NCBI GenBank assembly: GCA_958496175.1
Contig: OY292276.1
Coordinates: forward strand, 11,426,001 to 11,490,000
Reading direction: 5' to 3'
Origin: Sisyra terminalis
Taxonomy: Eukaryota; Arthropoda; Insecta; Neuroptera; Sisyridae
DNA length: 64,000 bases
Shown here: positions 37,101 through 45,200 of the stretch, piece after piece
Position numbering within the stretch: the stretch's first letter is position 1
How the letters are laid out: every line of letters begins with the position of its first letter
Notes under the pieces: model-generated
Told to the model about the DNA's origin: nothing
The model's database searches: none
The model's input: only the letters and a program-made list of their open reading frames with translations
Program-made: the position numbers and the translations under genes

Positions 37101-39404
37101 CAATGTTTCTCCCCCTGCACCACTCCTGTCAACTCGCAGGACGACTCTAAAAAGTCTCAGTCAGAAACCGATGCCTCTCAGTATCCCTATTGGGATCCAT
37201 ACGGCTACTATGCCTACTATCCCTATCACACCCCCATTTATTCCCCCAATCCCTTCTATTGCCAAAATTCTGACACTGAGACCGAAGGTGCTGGATATTC
37301 GTCCAACGACGAAATGGCTTACTATGCTGCACAATTTGCAAAAAAAAATCCAAACACCTCGACAAAAGATCCGCCAAACATTGTCATCACTCCGGTTAGT
37401 GAACTCGAAGTTAAATGTGATGAAAAAGAGAAGCAAGAAGTTGAAGAAGATACTGAAATTAAGGCTACGAAATCAGGGACATTACTGGCGGTTAAGTCTG
37501 TTTCTGATATTAATATTTATGAGGAACGTTCAATATGTTCCGACTCGGATAAGTCATCGGATGAAGATTCAAATGATGATAGTACAGAAGAATTGGATGA
37601 TGTGTCTTCTATGTATAATGATGAGGAAATTCCGCATCAATTAAGTGTAATTTATGAGGAAAGTGAGCGGGATTCGAGTGATCAAGACAAGAGGAGAATG
37701 AATCGAAAAAATAGCGAAACCACAACAATTAGTGAAGATGACAGTTCCGCTACGATTGGAGTTGGTGAATACGAAAGCGATGTGGACGAAAATGCCGAAT
37801 CCACTGTTACTGTAAAACTGCCATTAAAACTGAATTTCAGTAGAACTGAAAACAATGAAGCGGTAACAACAATTTTAGTCGAACCTTCTAGTGAAGTAGT
37901 CGAAACGCATTTTATGATGAAAAGTCCAACTCCTCGAAGAGACCTCGAAAACGATGACAATAATAACATATCATTTACTGTTAGTATTCCTCCAAGGAAA
38001 TCTCCCGAACGTCGAGATTCTGATGTTACGATCAAACGAAACTCAATCACAAAATCACCGGTAAGTATCGATGATATATCCTATGAAACCGCCGAAAGTG
38101 ATTCAGAGATTTCGGTAAGTTTTTCACTGTCCTTAAAGAAAAATCAATCAAATCAAAGTGCAAATGAAATTCCGCAACCGCACGACAAAACCATAACATC
38201 TTTGCAAGTTGAACAAAGTTCATCTGAATCAGAAAGTGACACGGACAGTTCAGCTTCGGAAACCGATAGTGACGATAGTAATTCGGAATTTGATGATCCA
38301 CAATCAAACTCGTCAATACAACCAAAAGAAGAGATCAATGAATTTGAAAAATTGAAACAACACTTTGAGGAAAACATGAAAATTCTTTTGGCTGAAAAAA
38401 TTAAATCGGATAAGTCCTTGGAAAAAATGGCTGTGATTGATAGTAATGAAGTAGACATTAAGGTAGATGTTAAAAATAAGATAACTGCATTTGAGAATAT
38501 GAAAGAAGAGACTCCTAAGGTTAATGGTGCACATAAGGTTTATCAGAATAAGGAGACATTTCGAAGAAATAGTTCAAAGTCGGAAGGAGTTAGTGATGAG
38601 GAAGTTGATTCAGGTGTGACGTCAGATATGAGTCGGCATATATCTGAGACTGATACGGAATCGGAATGTTTTCCGGAGCTTAGAAAGCTCAGTAGATATC
38701 AACGAGCTGCCACGCACTCGCGGTTATTTAAGCTCTTGCAAGATGAATGTGCACTTAAAGATGAAGACAAAACCGAGGATTTGGAACCTCGAGTTAAAAA
38801 AGAAAATCTTACACTGCCATTGATGAGTACCAGTAATGAATCTGATAGCTTATCTAGTGATCTCAATTCACCGTCTTCTCCTACCGTAAATGAACGGTTA
38901 GTTAAGGAATTAGTTCAAAGTTTATTGAAAAAAAAGAAAGGGCGATGTTTGAGACATTTGCCCCTGGAAAAGTTACATACGGCTGCGATTAGAATATTAC
39001 AGGAAGACATGGATCGGTGTGATACAATTAGTTCGTCGGAAGACGGCGGAAGTACGTATTTGTCGCCAATGCATACGGAAACGGTGAGTTCATCGCCGAT
39101 TCAAACTCCGCAGGAATTTTATGGAAACAACTACGATGACTACTATAACTATTATAATTCCTGGGCGAGAGCCAATGAGTACAGCGACGATTATGATATT
39201 CTTCCGTCGAAAACGTTTAAACTTTTGCAAGAAAACTCCAACACGTGCGGAAATCGTAAGCCAATTCTAGCCAAATGTCCTCGAGTGTTAAGCTCGAAGA
39301 ATCTGCCCAAAGAGTTACAACGAGTGACGGAATCCCGTGAATCTCCCTCTCCCCATCCCGAAACCAAGTCCACAATTGCAAACGAAGCAAGTACCACGTC
39401 ATGA
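18973..39404 (+). CDS. Large proline-rich, acidic actin/Z-disc-type protein (synaptopodin-2-like), 8 coding exons
   Basis: Exons 18973-19166, 30564-30693, 31015-32123, 32178-32293, 32430-32561, 36067-36120, 36203-36343 and 36967-39404 are all bounded by AG/GT and add up to 4314 nt: 1437 residues and TGA. The phases (2,0,2,1,1,1,1) agree at every junction, which is strong evidence for one gene. Visible parts are a conserved N-terminus (residues 1-65), three proline runs (about 89-95 and two in exon 3, one ending in a PPMY WW-type ligand), a block GGLDLSQIKSPRMARRI near residue 137, two IPIQIE motifs, four F[KR]xLQ motifs, a Tyr/Trp-rich stretch and a long Asp/Glu/Ser-rich tail. No enzyme domain is seen. 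I recall similar features in insect homologues of synaptopodin-2 (fly CG1674), which bind actin at the Z disc. The name is a memory-based inference; a PDZ/LIM-type scaffold relative is the alternative. Confidence 0.82.
19336..19373 (+). ncRNA. Hammerhead-like ribozyme motif in intron 1 (sense strand)
   Basis: AAGC-CTGAGGA-A-GGCTC-AATAAAG-GAGCC-GAA-ACGT-C-GC. Stem II is a perfect 5-bp hairpin, stem III ACGT, stem I only GC/GC. It lies 170 bp after the first donor of the large gene, on the transcribed strand. Confidence 0.55.
19394..20161. mobile_element. TTAA-flanked non-autonomous element (piggyBac-like target)
   Basis: Perfect 19-bp terminal inverted repeats GGGGGTATTCTACTCTAGA bound a 768-bp non-coding body. 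TTAA is present on both sides (19390-19393, 20162-20165), the target duplication of piggyBac-type transposases. Confidence 0.85.
20247..20660 (-). pseudogene. Tc1/mariner-superfamily transposase C-terminal fragment
   Basis: The minus strand first gives (with breaks) ITDMWFQQDGAT-like sequence around 20590-20610, which holds the second catalytic Asp. It then gives an open stretch with NDYLVLGGFFLREL and FEELRNNIEREITNI plus VMCKRVMGNFVYR. These are the DYFLWG, alpha-helical and VMENF blocks at the end of this transposase type. It is related to the fragment at 22919-23625 and is clearly broken. Confidence 0.75.
20661..21990. other. Non-coding part of intron 1
   Basis: AT-rich; short frames are unsupported. 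The first 200 bp may hold more of the decayed transposase. Confidence 0.4.
21993..22240. mobile_element. Family R inverted-repeat element, copy 5
   Basis: Left end GATAAAATTCAGATCTCAG, right end TAAATAACCTGAATTTTC. Only the right arm keeps the motif region (22128-22167), where stem II is mispaired and stem III reads AAGT, so it looks inactive. Confidence 0.65.
22270..22820 (-). pseudogene. Decayed mobile-element segment shared with 56620-57120
   Basis: This stretch aligns along its length with 56620-57120 (for example ACTGAGATTTCCTAAGAG, ACTATCGCAAGTT, AACGATATTAATAATGA-like blocks). On the minus strand, fragments such as TVRYWMRMEVKRNENLR recall the LQ-LLDE-xxTQxxLA helix of mariner N-termini, but that link is weak. 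It is joined to the transposase fragment that follows on the opposite strand. Confidence 0.45.
22919..23625 (+). pseudogene. Tc1/mariner-superfamily transposase pseudogene
   Basis: Read with at least three frameshifts and four stops, the plus strand gives KIIFSNEA (first catalytic region), FHLDGFVNRQNC, WGFENPRMIHQKAMHPQWVT, VWYALWSGGIIGSVSF, DDMWFQQNGVTNHITRKT (second Asp), NWPPRSCDLIPLDFGLWDYL (third acidic position) and NNVIENFVKRVCKFQQSRDG at the C-terminus. All three catalytic regions are visible. It directly abuts the SINE at 23622. Confidence 0.88.
23743..23912. mobile_element. MITE 'CAAGGTTTATAAA', copy 1 (inside the SINE)
   Basis: Ends CAAGGTTTATAAAATACACAG and CTGTGTAATTTATAAACCTTG. 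It interrupts the SINE B-box; GGATCGAGCCC and GGATCGAACCC on the two sides are the duplicated target. The right end has a 17-bp partial repeat of the terminus. Other copies are at 42091-42242 and 61952-62106. Confidence 0.8.
23956..24181. mobile_element. hAT-type MITE (inside the SINE)
   Basis: The left end ATTGTTTCCTAACCTGTGG and the complement of the right end TCAGCGGTTCCTAACCTTTT are hAT-like inverted repeats. The flanks CCTAGACC (23948-23955) and TCTAGACC (24182-24189) are an 8-bp target duplication. 226 bp, non-coding. Confidence 0.85.
24216..25448. other. Non-coding part of intron 1
   Basis: AT-rich, no repeat partner noted, short frames unsupported. Confidence 0.4.
26315..26356 (-). 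ncRNA. Hammerhead-like motif, inactivated (family P copy 2, left)
   Basis: The minus strand reads CTGAGCA where CTGANGA is needed, so the invariant G8 is C. Stem II (GATTGC-TTG-GCAATC) and stem III (ATACGTAT) are intact. Confidence 0.4.
26402..26444 (+). ncRNA. Hammerhead-like ribozyme motif in intron 1 (family P copy 2, right)
   Basis: ACCA-CTGATGA-A-GATTGC-TTG-GCAATC-GAA-ATATGTAT-C-TGGG. Stem II is a perfect 6-bp hairpin, stem I CCA/TGG, stem III pairs with one G-U. It is on the transcribed strand of the large gene. Confidence 0.6.
27198..28031. other. Non-coding part of intron 1
   Basis: Contains a short CpG-bearing patch near 27490-27550 (GGTCGAGTCGACGTC). No gene or repeat was recognised. 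Confidence 0.4.
28032..30200 (-). pseudogene. mariner element remnant, split by a ~1.3-kb insertion
   Basis: On the minus strand, from 30150 down, broken frames give RYLFLDGKT/MRRNKN-type N-terminal sequence. Next comes VITIDET (first catalytic Asp, near 29900), RQSKQWIFPSEFTLKKAKM, ISDTQRIILIKFLEKGKSIT and GQYYSELLHKFNTKLKE down to 29640. After a gap, FHHDNAPADSSLIVAAKL (second Asp) and, in another frame, LPHPPYSPDLVPSDFFLF (third Asp) lie at 28325-28190. GAGGTGTGATCAATAAGTAC at about 28035 looks like the terminal repeat. The D-D-34D spacing fits mariner. The insertion (about 28335-29635) is unidentified. Confidence 0.85.
30564..30693 (+). CDS. Exon 2 of the synaptopodin-2-like gene (Ser-rich, first Pro run)
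   Basis: A pyrimidine-rich tract and TTGCAG precede 30564, and a GAG|GTACAA donor follows 30693. The exon is 130 nt, entered in phase 2 and left in phase 0. It encodes a serine cluster, then seven prolines (VAPPPPPPPGSG), a typical ligand for profilin, SH3 or EVH1 domains. Reading on past 30693 gives unrelated sequence and a stop, which supports the donor. Confidence 0.75.
31015..32123 (+). CDS. Exon 3 of the synaptopodin-2-like gene (SPRMARRI block, Pro/Gln-rich)
   Basis: The acceptor TTTCTTTTAG ends at 31014. The open frame runs straight from it (IPDRRIEPPACVQNAMM and on) to a GAAAA|GTATGT donor after 32123. It holds the conserved-looking block PFTYTPGGLDLSQIKSPRMA, then two long proline runs (the second followed by MY, giving PPMY) and several SPP sites. 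The motif IPIQIE occurs twice, at about residues 409 and 451. The tail is glutamine-rich. The composition suggests a disordered scaffold. It is the largest internal exon of the gene. Confidence 0.85.
32178..32293 (+). CDS. Exon 4 of the synaptopodin-2-like gene
   Basis: A short 54-bp intron (32124-32177) with an ATTTTAG acceptor separates this from exon 3. The exon is entered in phase 2 and left in phase 1 at CAAG|GTAAAT. It encodes a Gln/Met-rich, probably helical segment (SKQQQQMSEQMRKLQLQN) that could form a coiled coil. Confidence 0.8.
32430..32561 (+). CDS. Exon 5 (132 nt, symmetric 1-1): first IPSRxFRxLQ motif
   Basis: The acceptor is GATCTTAG and the donor AATG|GTAGGC. Its length is divisible by three and it is entered and left in phase 1, so it can be skipped without frame change. 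It encodes YRGGAIPSRAFRMLQTM near residues 531-547. Exon 7 carries a close relative of this motif, so the two exons look like an old duplication. Confidence 0.8.
32562..33870. other. Intron 5, non-coding part
   Basis: No repeat partner or exon-like frame was found here. Confidence 0.4.
33877..34441. mobile_element. Inverted-repeat element in intron 5
   Basis: The left end AGCCAGTGGCCGGCTACCTA is inverted at the right end (AGATAGCCGGCCACTGAC), with TGATCA just inside both. About 35 bp pair, and the 565-bp body is non-coding. An 8-bp target duplication was not clear. Confidence 0.65.
34565..34625. repeat. Possible mariner terminal fragment
   Basis: GGTGCGCAACTAAGTTCCCA resembles the terminus of a mariner-type element that I know from other insects; no second end was found. 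Confidence 0.25.
34745..35880. repeat. Three tandem copies of a ~350-bp unit in intron 5
   Basis: The blocks GGAAGTG(G)TGATTTTTTT, TTTTCAAATCCATGGTTATT and AAAAGTACTTTTGAAAGGCA recur at about 34758/34875/34958, 35107/35330/35410 and 35563/35665/35750. Copy 2 is longer because of a 95-bp insertion at 35215-35309. Confidence 0.85.
35215..35309 (+). mobile_element. Short retroposed insertion with A14 tail and 10-bp target duplication
   Basis: GTTAGGTCTA occurs directly before (35205-35214) and after (35310-35319). The insert starts ATAATAAGTTAATC, contains CCCGACAGCGACACTATGC, and ends ATGATAAAATCATTAAC followed by 14 A. The other copies of the tandem unit lack it. This is the signature of L1-like target-primed insertion of a short RNA. 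The source RNA is unknown. Confidence 0.75.
36067..36120 (+). CDS. Exon 6 (54 nt micro-exon, symmetric 1-1)
   Basis: The acceptor is TTTTTTACACAG and the donor GATG|GTACGG. The 18-codon exon encodes TRTTGRNVPNRTQYQQ and keeps phase 1 on both sides. It lies 3.5 kb after exon 5 and only 82 bp before exon 7. Support is from splice sites and phase only, as the exon is short. Confidence 0.65.
36203..36343 (+). CDS. Exon 7 (141 nt, symmetric 1-1): second IPSRxFRxLQ motif
   Basis: The acceptor is CCTAAAAATAG and the donor TGTG|GTAAGA. It encodes MYMGGDIPSRSFRILQAM near residues 600-617, which lines up with the exon 5 motif YRGGAIPSRAFRMLQTM. The F[KR]xLQ core resembles the SF[KR]xLQ core I know from the DUF4749 region of Zasp/ALP-Enigma proteins; that is a resemblance, not a domain assignment. 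Confidence 0.8.
36344..36966 (+). other. Intron 7, non-coding
   Basis: T- and A-rich with no repeat partner. It ends in TTTTGTTGTAG. Confidence 0.6.
36967..39404 (+). CDS. Exon 8, terminal exon (Tyr/Trp-rich, then acidic Ser-rich tail)
   Basis: The acceptor TTTTGTTGTAG ends at 36966 and the frame stays open for 812 codons to TGA at 39402. It begins with an aromatic stretch (residues about 640-720, many Tyr, Trp, Pro), continues with a long Asp/Glu/Ser-rich region with several SPTP- and SPV-type sites, and ends with two more copies of the F[KR]xLQ core: SRLFKLLQDE near residue 1211 and SKTFKLLQEN near 1375. An LVKELVQSLLKKKK basic helix lies between them. Confidence 0.88.
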
Positions 39405-39790
39405 AACCAATAAGGAAGGAAAAACGGGAAGATGTTTAAAATTGACATTTTGTCTGATAATTACGACGCTGGGTCTTATCCCAGAAGGTACAAAACGTGT
39501 GTGCCAATATATTTCTGTATTAGCTGATATGCTATTTTTGTTTTTGTTTTATTTTACAATTTTTTTTTTCTTAATTTTTAATTCGATTGTAGTTTGATAT
39601 TTTTTATTTTATTTATTTATTTTTTTTTTTGAAAAATTTTTTTGTCAAGTAATATGAATTGATGTTCTAGGTATTAAGTATAATAGCATCAAAAACGTGT
39701 TCTTAATATTATATATTCGTTTCATGACACTTTATTTCTGAGTTTTGCCCTCATAATACAAAAATAAAGTGAGCGAAGTGCCATCAATTC
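39405..39790 (+). terminator. 3' untranslated region and candidate poly(A) signal of the synaptopodin-2-like gene
   Basis: The sequence after TGA is T-rich and non-coding. The first AATAAA on the sense strand is at 39763-39768 (ACAAAAATAAAGTG), about 360 bp after the stop. Other A-rich hexamers follow further on, so the 3' end may be longer. Confidence 0.5.
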
Positions 39791-40394
39791 GATTATTGGT
39801 AACAGCACTTGGAATGTAACTGTTATAGATAATTGTGCAATTCCATGAGCTGTTAGTATCAAAATTTTTCTTCAAACGCTTACATATTATATAATGCTAA
39901 TTAATCTTCTCAATGGAGTAAACTCAACCTTGTGAAAAATGAAAACTTTTGTGATACATTGATATTGTCGTAGCTATCAAACAATTAGTCTGGATTCCGA
40001 TTAACTGCTTTCATTTGAAGAGGTGCAGTTTGCTTCACTGGGAATAGTTTGCTAATTGTTAACATTTTTTTTTTGTTCTTCTCTATATATTCATTTGATT
40101 AAAAATTAAGTTGTATTTGACTTGAGATAGAATTTTCATTGATTGTTTCGCTGATAGCATGTGTGGGTAATAAAAATGCATGAAAAATTAATTCGTATTA
40201 CAGTCACTTTGTTTATTTATGGTTAGAAATATCAATGTATTCTCAAGAGTATCATTTCTAATTCCACACAAAGTCAATGATTTGTTAAAAAAAAATATTT
40301 TAGAATATTCAAAAGTTCAGTGATTTCATTATAGACGTAGATTCTAGGAATAGATTTGCGTCATTCGATATTTGTTATTTTTTAGAACAGTGTC
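39791..40394. other. Non-coding, downstream of the large gene
   Basis: AT-rich with no feature seen apart from possible alternative poly(A) hexamers. Confidence 0.4.
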
Positions 40395-40789
40395 TTACAG
40401 TAGGGCAGAATATAAGGAACAGGATTTGAAAGATATAGGAGGTACTGTTATAATAATTTGAAAGAACTACCCAACTATGTTATGATATCAACGAAAGATA
40501 TAAATTAGTTTTAGTGTCATCGACTAGCAATTACTATTCCCAGTCTTTTTCCGATATATTTTTGACAAGTAGAATATAAGCTGCTAGGTAACTCTAGAAG
40601 ACCAGAGAATATCAGTTTTTAATATCTTCCTAGTTTAATTTTTTTAGATTGGAAAAGTTGTAGACGTCATCGTAAATAAGTATATTATGCAAAGAATCTG
40701 TACGATTATATTTTATACCACCACATTGAGCAAAGTTTATAGCCGACTAATCGACAGTATTTTTATAAATACAGTCGGGAAAAAGTGCT

Positions 40790-40968
40790 TTTTTAATTAT
40801 TATTTACCGTCACTTTATAACTACCAAGGTCTTTAGCGGCTCTAGAGTTAATAAGAATCCGTAAATCGAGAAATATTGAAAATTCGCTTGATTCGAGATT
40901 CGAACCTAACACCTACGAATTTTTGAAGTGGTCACCTAGACTTTTCGATCACTAGTAAGCTTAGTGAA
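40790..40968 (-). mobile_element. tRNA-derived SINE, copy 2
   Basis: The minus strand has GGTTCGAATC (B-box, 40897-40906) preceded by TCTAGGTGACC and an A-box-like CTAGTGATCGAAAAGTC. The body matches copy 1. Confidence 0.7.
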
Positions 40969-41407
40969 TTTTTGTTGGGTAGGGCAAAATATAAGGTACA
41001 GGAAATTGGTTGGATTTGAAAGATATAGGAGGTACTAATAATTTGAAAGAACTACCCAACTATGTTATGGTTTTAGTGTCATCGACTAGCAATTACTATT
41101 CCCAGTCTTTTTCCGATATATTTTTTACAAATAGAATGTAAGCTGTTAGGTAATTCTAGAAGACCAGAGAATATCAGGGAATTTCATTGAGTCAGGGAAA
41201 AGACAGCTTGACAAAAAATGGAAATTTTTTATGTCTTCCTAATTTGATTTTTTTAGAATGAAAAAAAAGTATAAATCATCGTAAATAAGTATATTATGCA
41301 AAGAATCGGTACGATTATATTTTACAACTTTGTTATATTTTATACCACCAAATTGAGCCAAGTTTATAGTCGACTAGTCGACAGTATTTTTATAAATACA
41401 GTCGGGA

Positions 41408-41590
41408 AAAAAGTGCTTTTTTAATTATTATTTACCGTCACTTTATAACTACCAAGGTCTTTTGTGACTCTAGAGTTAATAAGAATCCGTAAGTCGAGAA
41501 ATATTGAAAATTTGCTTGATTCGAGATTCGAATCTAACACCTACGAATTTTTGAAGTGGTCACCTAGATTTGTCGATCACTAATTAGCTA
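41408..41590 (-). mobile_element. tRNA-derived SINE, copy 3
   Basis: As copy 2, carried along by the tandem duplication. The B-box reads GATTCGAATC on both strands (41525-41534). Confidence 0.7.
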
Positions 41591-42090
41591 AGTGAATTTT
41601 TGTTGGAAAAAATGGACTTCCTGAAAGAAAACATGTGTTTAATATTAAATTGGGAAAAAGAAATCCATAATTTTTCGGTAGATGTCTGTAGTGATCGATA
41701 TTTCGTAAAATATTTAGATTTAGGCTCATTGTTAAGGTGATTTTTCACTAAACTAATTATTTTTCTATTTTTTGTTTGGTCCATTTAGTTGTGAGTTACA
41801 GAGCGTTAAAAAAGGAAGTCAACAAATAGAAAATTCGGTACATTTTACAGTGTTTTTTTTTTGATAAAGATGAAAATGGAAGCCAGGTGGCTGAAATTGG
41901 GAATGGTGTTTATGGTTCCGATACTGTAATAATTAATTACGTGCAATTTTGGTTTCTTCAATTCTGTTCATGTATTTTTGATAATAAAGATGCTCCCCAC
42001 ATAGGCAACCCGTCGTCAAAAATGTCGACAAAATCACAGAGATAATTGAAGTTGGCCGACATGTTGGTAGCCGTAGTCTGTATTGGTCAA

Positions 42091-42242
42091 GGTTTATAAA
42101 ATACACAGGTAGCCTCATGCGCTACGTGACGTATCCAGAAGAAATTCGTACATATCTTCAGACTGATTCAAATTGCAAAATTCTTCGTATGACGTCATAT
42201 TTTTTTTCTAATGGGACAACCTGTGTAATTTATAAACCTTGT
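42091..42242. mobile_element. MITE 'CAAGGTTTATAAA', copy 2
   Basis: CAAGGTTTATAAAATACACAG...CTGTGTAATTTATAAACCTTG, flanked on both sides by TGTATTGGT (a 9-bp direct repeat). The body includes ACGTGACGTATCCAGAAG and GTATGACGTCAT, as in the other copies. Confidence 0.85.
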
Positions 42243-45200
42243 GTATTGGTAGTCGTAGTATCGCCCAGAAGCTAAGTATCGACCATTAAACCGTTTTCAG
42301 CCAATTGCACTATGCTGGATCCAAAAATAGATCTATAGAACATAATGATGCATATTTGATTCAAATAGGACAATTCGAAACATTAAATAAAGCTTTGAAC
42401 TTCACGTAAAAATAATGGATTTCTTTTTCCCTAATCCAATATTTAAAGGTACTGACTTTACACACGTTGCAGTCTTTGCCACATGTTATAGATTTTAAAT
42501 GAATATTTTTTTTATTATTTAAATGAAATTCTCTTTCGATATAATCTGAGCTAGAATTGTAATCTGCAATAAATATGTATATTTAAGACCACTAAAGTGC
42601 GGTTTGCACTTTAGGTAGATAGAAATGTTTGAAGATGAAGAATTTGAGAAAACGTTTTTTTTTATGATTTAATATACCTCATTGAATATTTATATATATT
42701 TTTTTATTAAAAGTTTTTAATGTTTAGTAAAACCGTAAAAATAAAAAGATAATTTTTAAAACCTATCCAAGAAATTTTGTAAAATGTAGTCGTGTAGGCA
42801 ACCCATGTTGCAGCAACAATGCGAGTAGCTCTCATATCTACTGCGGTTTCTACTTTGCGATTTACTGCGGTCACTACTTTGAAGACAAAATATAAATCTC
42901 AAAATCGATTAAATATAGAAAAAGTACTCAATTTCTAGCAATTTCTAATGTTTAAGTTTCATTTGAAAACTTTACTCGGCAATACAAGTAAATGGGGTTT
43001 AATTCAGATAAATTATTATATGGAATTTAAAATCCTATAGTATTTTGTTTTAGATTCCTTTCGGTAATTAAACAATTAAGTCTAATTTAGACTCCCATTT
43101 AGCCATATTCTGGCGTGTTTCATAGATTGGAAATTGCTGGAATGATTGTAAAAGATATGTAATAAGAATAAAATGGCATTGCAAAGTATGAACTTCAGAT
43201 AGAGCGACCAATGGCAAAAATGCCAACCTTTATCGTTTAGAAGTCTTTTTCGCTAATTTATAGAGTTCCTAACTGAATGGGAAGAAACTAAGTAGTTCTA
43301 TCCTGTTAAAAGAAGCATTAAAAAGTATTTTCAATGTTCAAGAAAACCCATTAGAAGCCATTAGAAGTCGTTTAAAGTTCTTAAAGACATTTTAAGTATA
43401 ATGATTTCAAAATGCTTCTAAATACCTTTTTTTAACAGGGTAAAGTTCAAAAATGTGATTCTTTGTAACTTGGACTCTAATTTCCAAGATTTCAAGCTCT
43501 AAATCTAAAACTATCGAGGGTATAAGCTTTAAGACAATTTCATTCAAAATTTATTTAAATTTAAATAGGAGGGGTTCTATTTTTTCATTTCTTTCCGATA
43601 ATTTCTAAATTGAAACTTGATTTTGAAGGGTTTGTATTGAAAAGATCTCTCTATTATAAATAATTTGTAATTCTTACCTTCAGCGTTGGTATTGGTAGGT
43701 CCTATAATAAATAATTGATACAAACGGTACAGAAATGCTTGGTTCAAAGCTGAAATTCACGAAAAATGTCTGAGAATAGTAAATATTGCAGTTCCTTTGA
43801 AAGTATCAGAAAAAAGTGTAGTTAAGTCTATTTTTTTCAACTTTTCAGTATCACGCCAGCATGTGAAATTTCCCACACACTAAAGCTAGTAGTAGTAGTT
43901 TTACATTTCTAGTTAAATCATTTCCATGGTTTATTATTCAAATGCTCATTCTACGAAGAATTTTGCAACCGTTGCTTAAGGGAATACCTATAAATTTACC
44001 TATTTACCTATAAATTATGTAAGACACTTTGAGAAAGGGAAGGTCACAATTTTTTTTATTTTTCATAGAGTTGATATATTACTTATTTTGTCTTAAAATA
44101 GTAAAACTACCCTTATGTATTTTATGAATGGGCGTAGGAGTAAAACCCTTTCTCATATTTCTTAGTAATAAGAATTTGTTATTATGTTTCCTCGGTATAG
44201 AATTACTATAGAAAATAATTGAGTATGTAGTTCTAAAGCTCAACTTTAGTGTTTTTTTTCAGTGTTTAAACGATTTAAACTATAATAGGAACTTCACCCT
44301 TATAATCTTTTCTACTATAGGATACATTTGTAAAGAAATCGAATATTTATCGAATTATTTGCAGTGTGTTGATACTTCAAACTACTGTGTACTCTGTTTT
44401 ATTTATTAAAAAAAAAATCAAAATAATCTAAATCATCCTGGTATCTTACTCCATAACTTACCATTGAAATCACAAAATGAATATTCTTAAATGTTTTTCA
44501 ATTAAAAAAAATGTATATACATAGACAATTAATGTTTTTTTTAAAATAAAGAGCAAATATTGAACTTTAAAAAATTTTCTTCCAGGTCCTGATCAGTCAG
44601 ATTTGTAATTTCAATCGATCAACAAATTTGCATAGGAAACGGAGATTCGTCATGTTCTTTTTTAAGTAAATAAGCTATAAAAAAAAATAAAGCATAAGGC
44701 ATAACATATTATCAGTGATTTTCATACAACTATTGATAAAACTGCAAGTCAAAAAAGGGAAAAAATATTGGCAACAATTTGGCAACTTTATCAATCAAGA
44801 ATAAAAACGCTTGAGATGCAATAAATTGAACATTGTAGATGTAAGAAATATATTTACAATTAGAAATATTGTACAATACATTTGGCTATAATTGGACATG
44901 TAACAAATACAGTGTGCATATTTCAAAGAAGATTCATTAAAAATTGTCAATTAATTTTATAGTTAGTAAATCTAGAATATATTATAACTATTTTGATTGA
45001 TTTAATTTTATGTATATAAATAATATATTTATATAATGAACTAACAGTTTTGATTTTAAATATAAAAACTGATAATTTAATAACAATTTTAGGTGTGTTA
45101 CATTTGTTGTCTTTAATCAACGTTATAATTTCAAAATTTATTAAAAAAAAATGCTTACAGCACAATTTTTCATAATAATTTAACATTAATTTATCAGAAT

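Larger units (their letters stand above)
40395..41603. repeat. Tandem duplication of a ~580-bp segment that includes a SINE
   Basis: GTAGGGCA(G/A)AATATAAGG marks the start of each copy (40399, 40979). GTGTCATCGACTAGCAATTA, CAGTATTTTTATAAATACAG and the SINE body follow in both. Copy 2 carries about 45 extra bases. Divergence is a few per cent. Confidence 0.85.

Noticed and set aside
37003..37644. 213-codon plus-strand frame
   Set aside because: It overlaps exon 8 in another frame. The exon 8 frame is longer, fits the splice phase and has a coherent composition.
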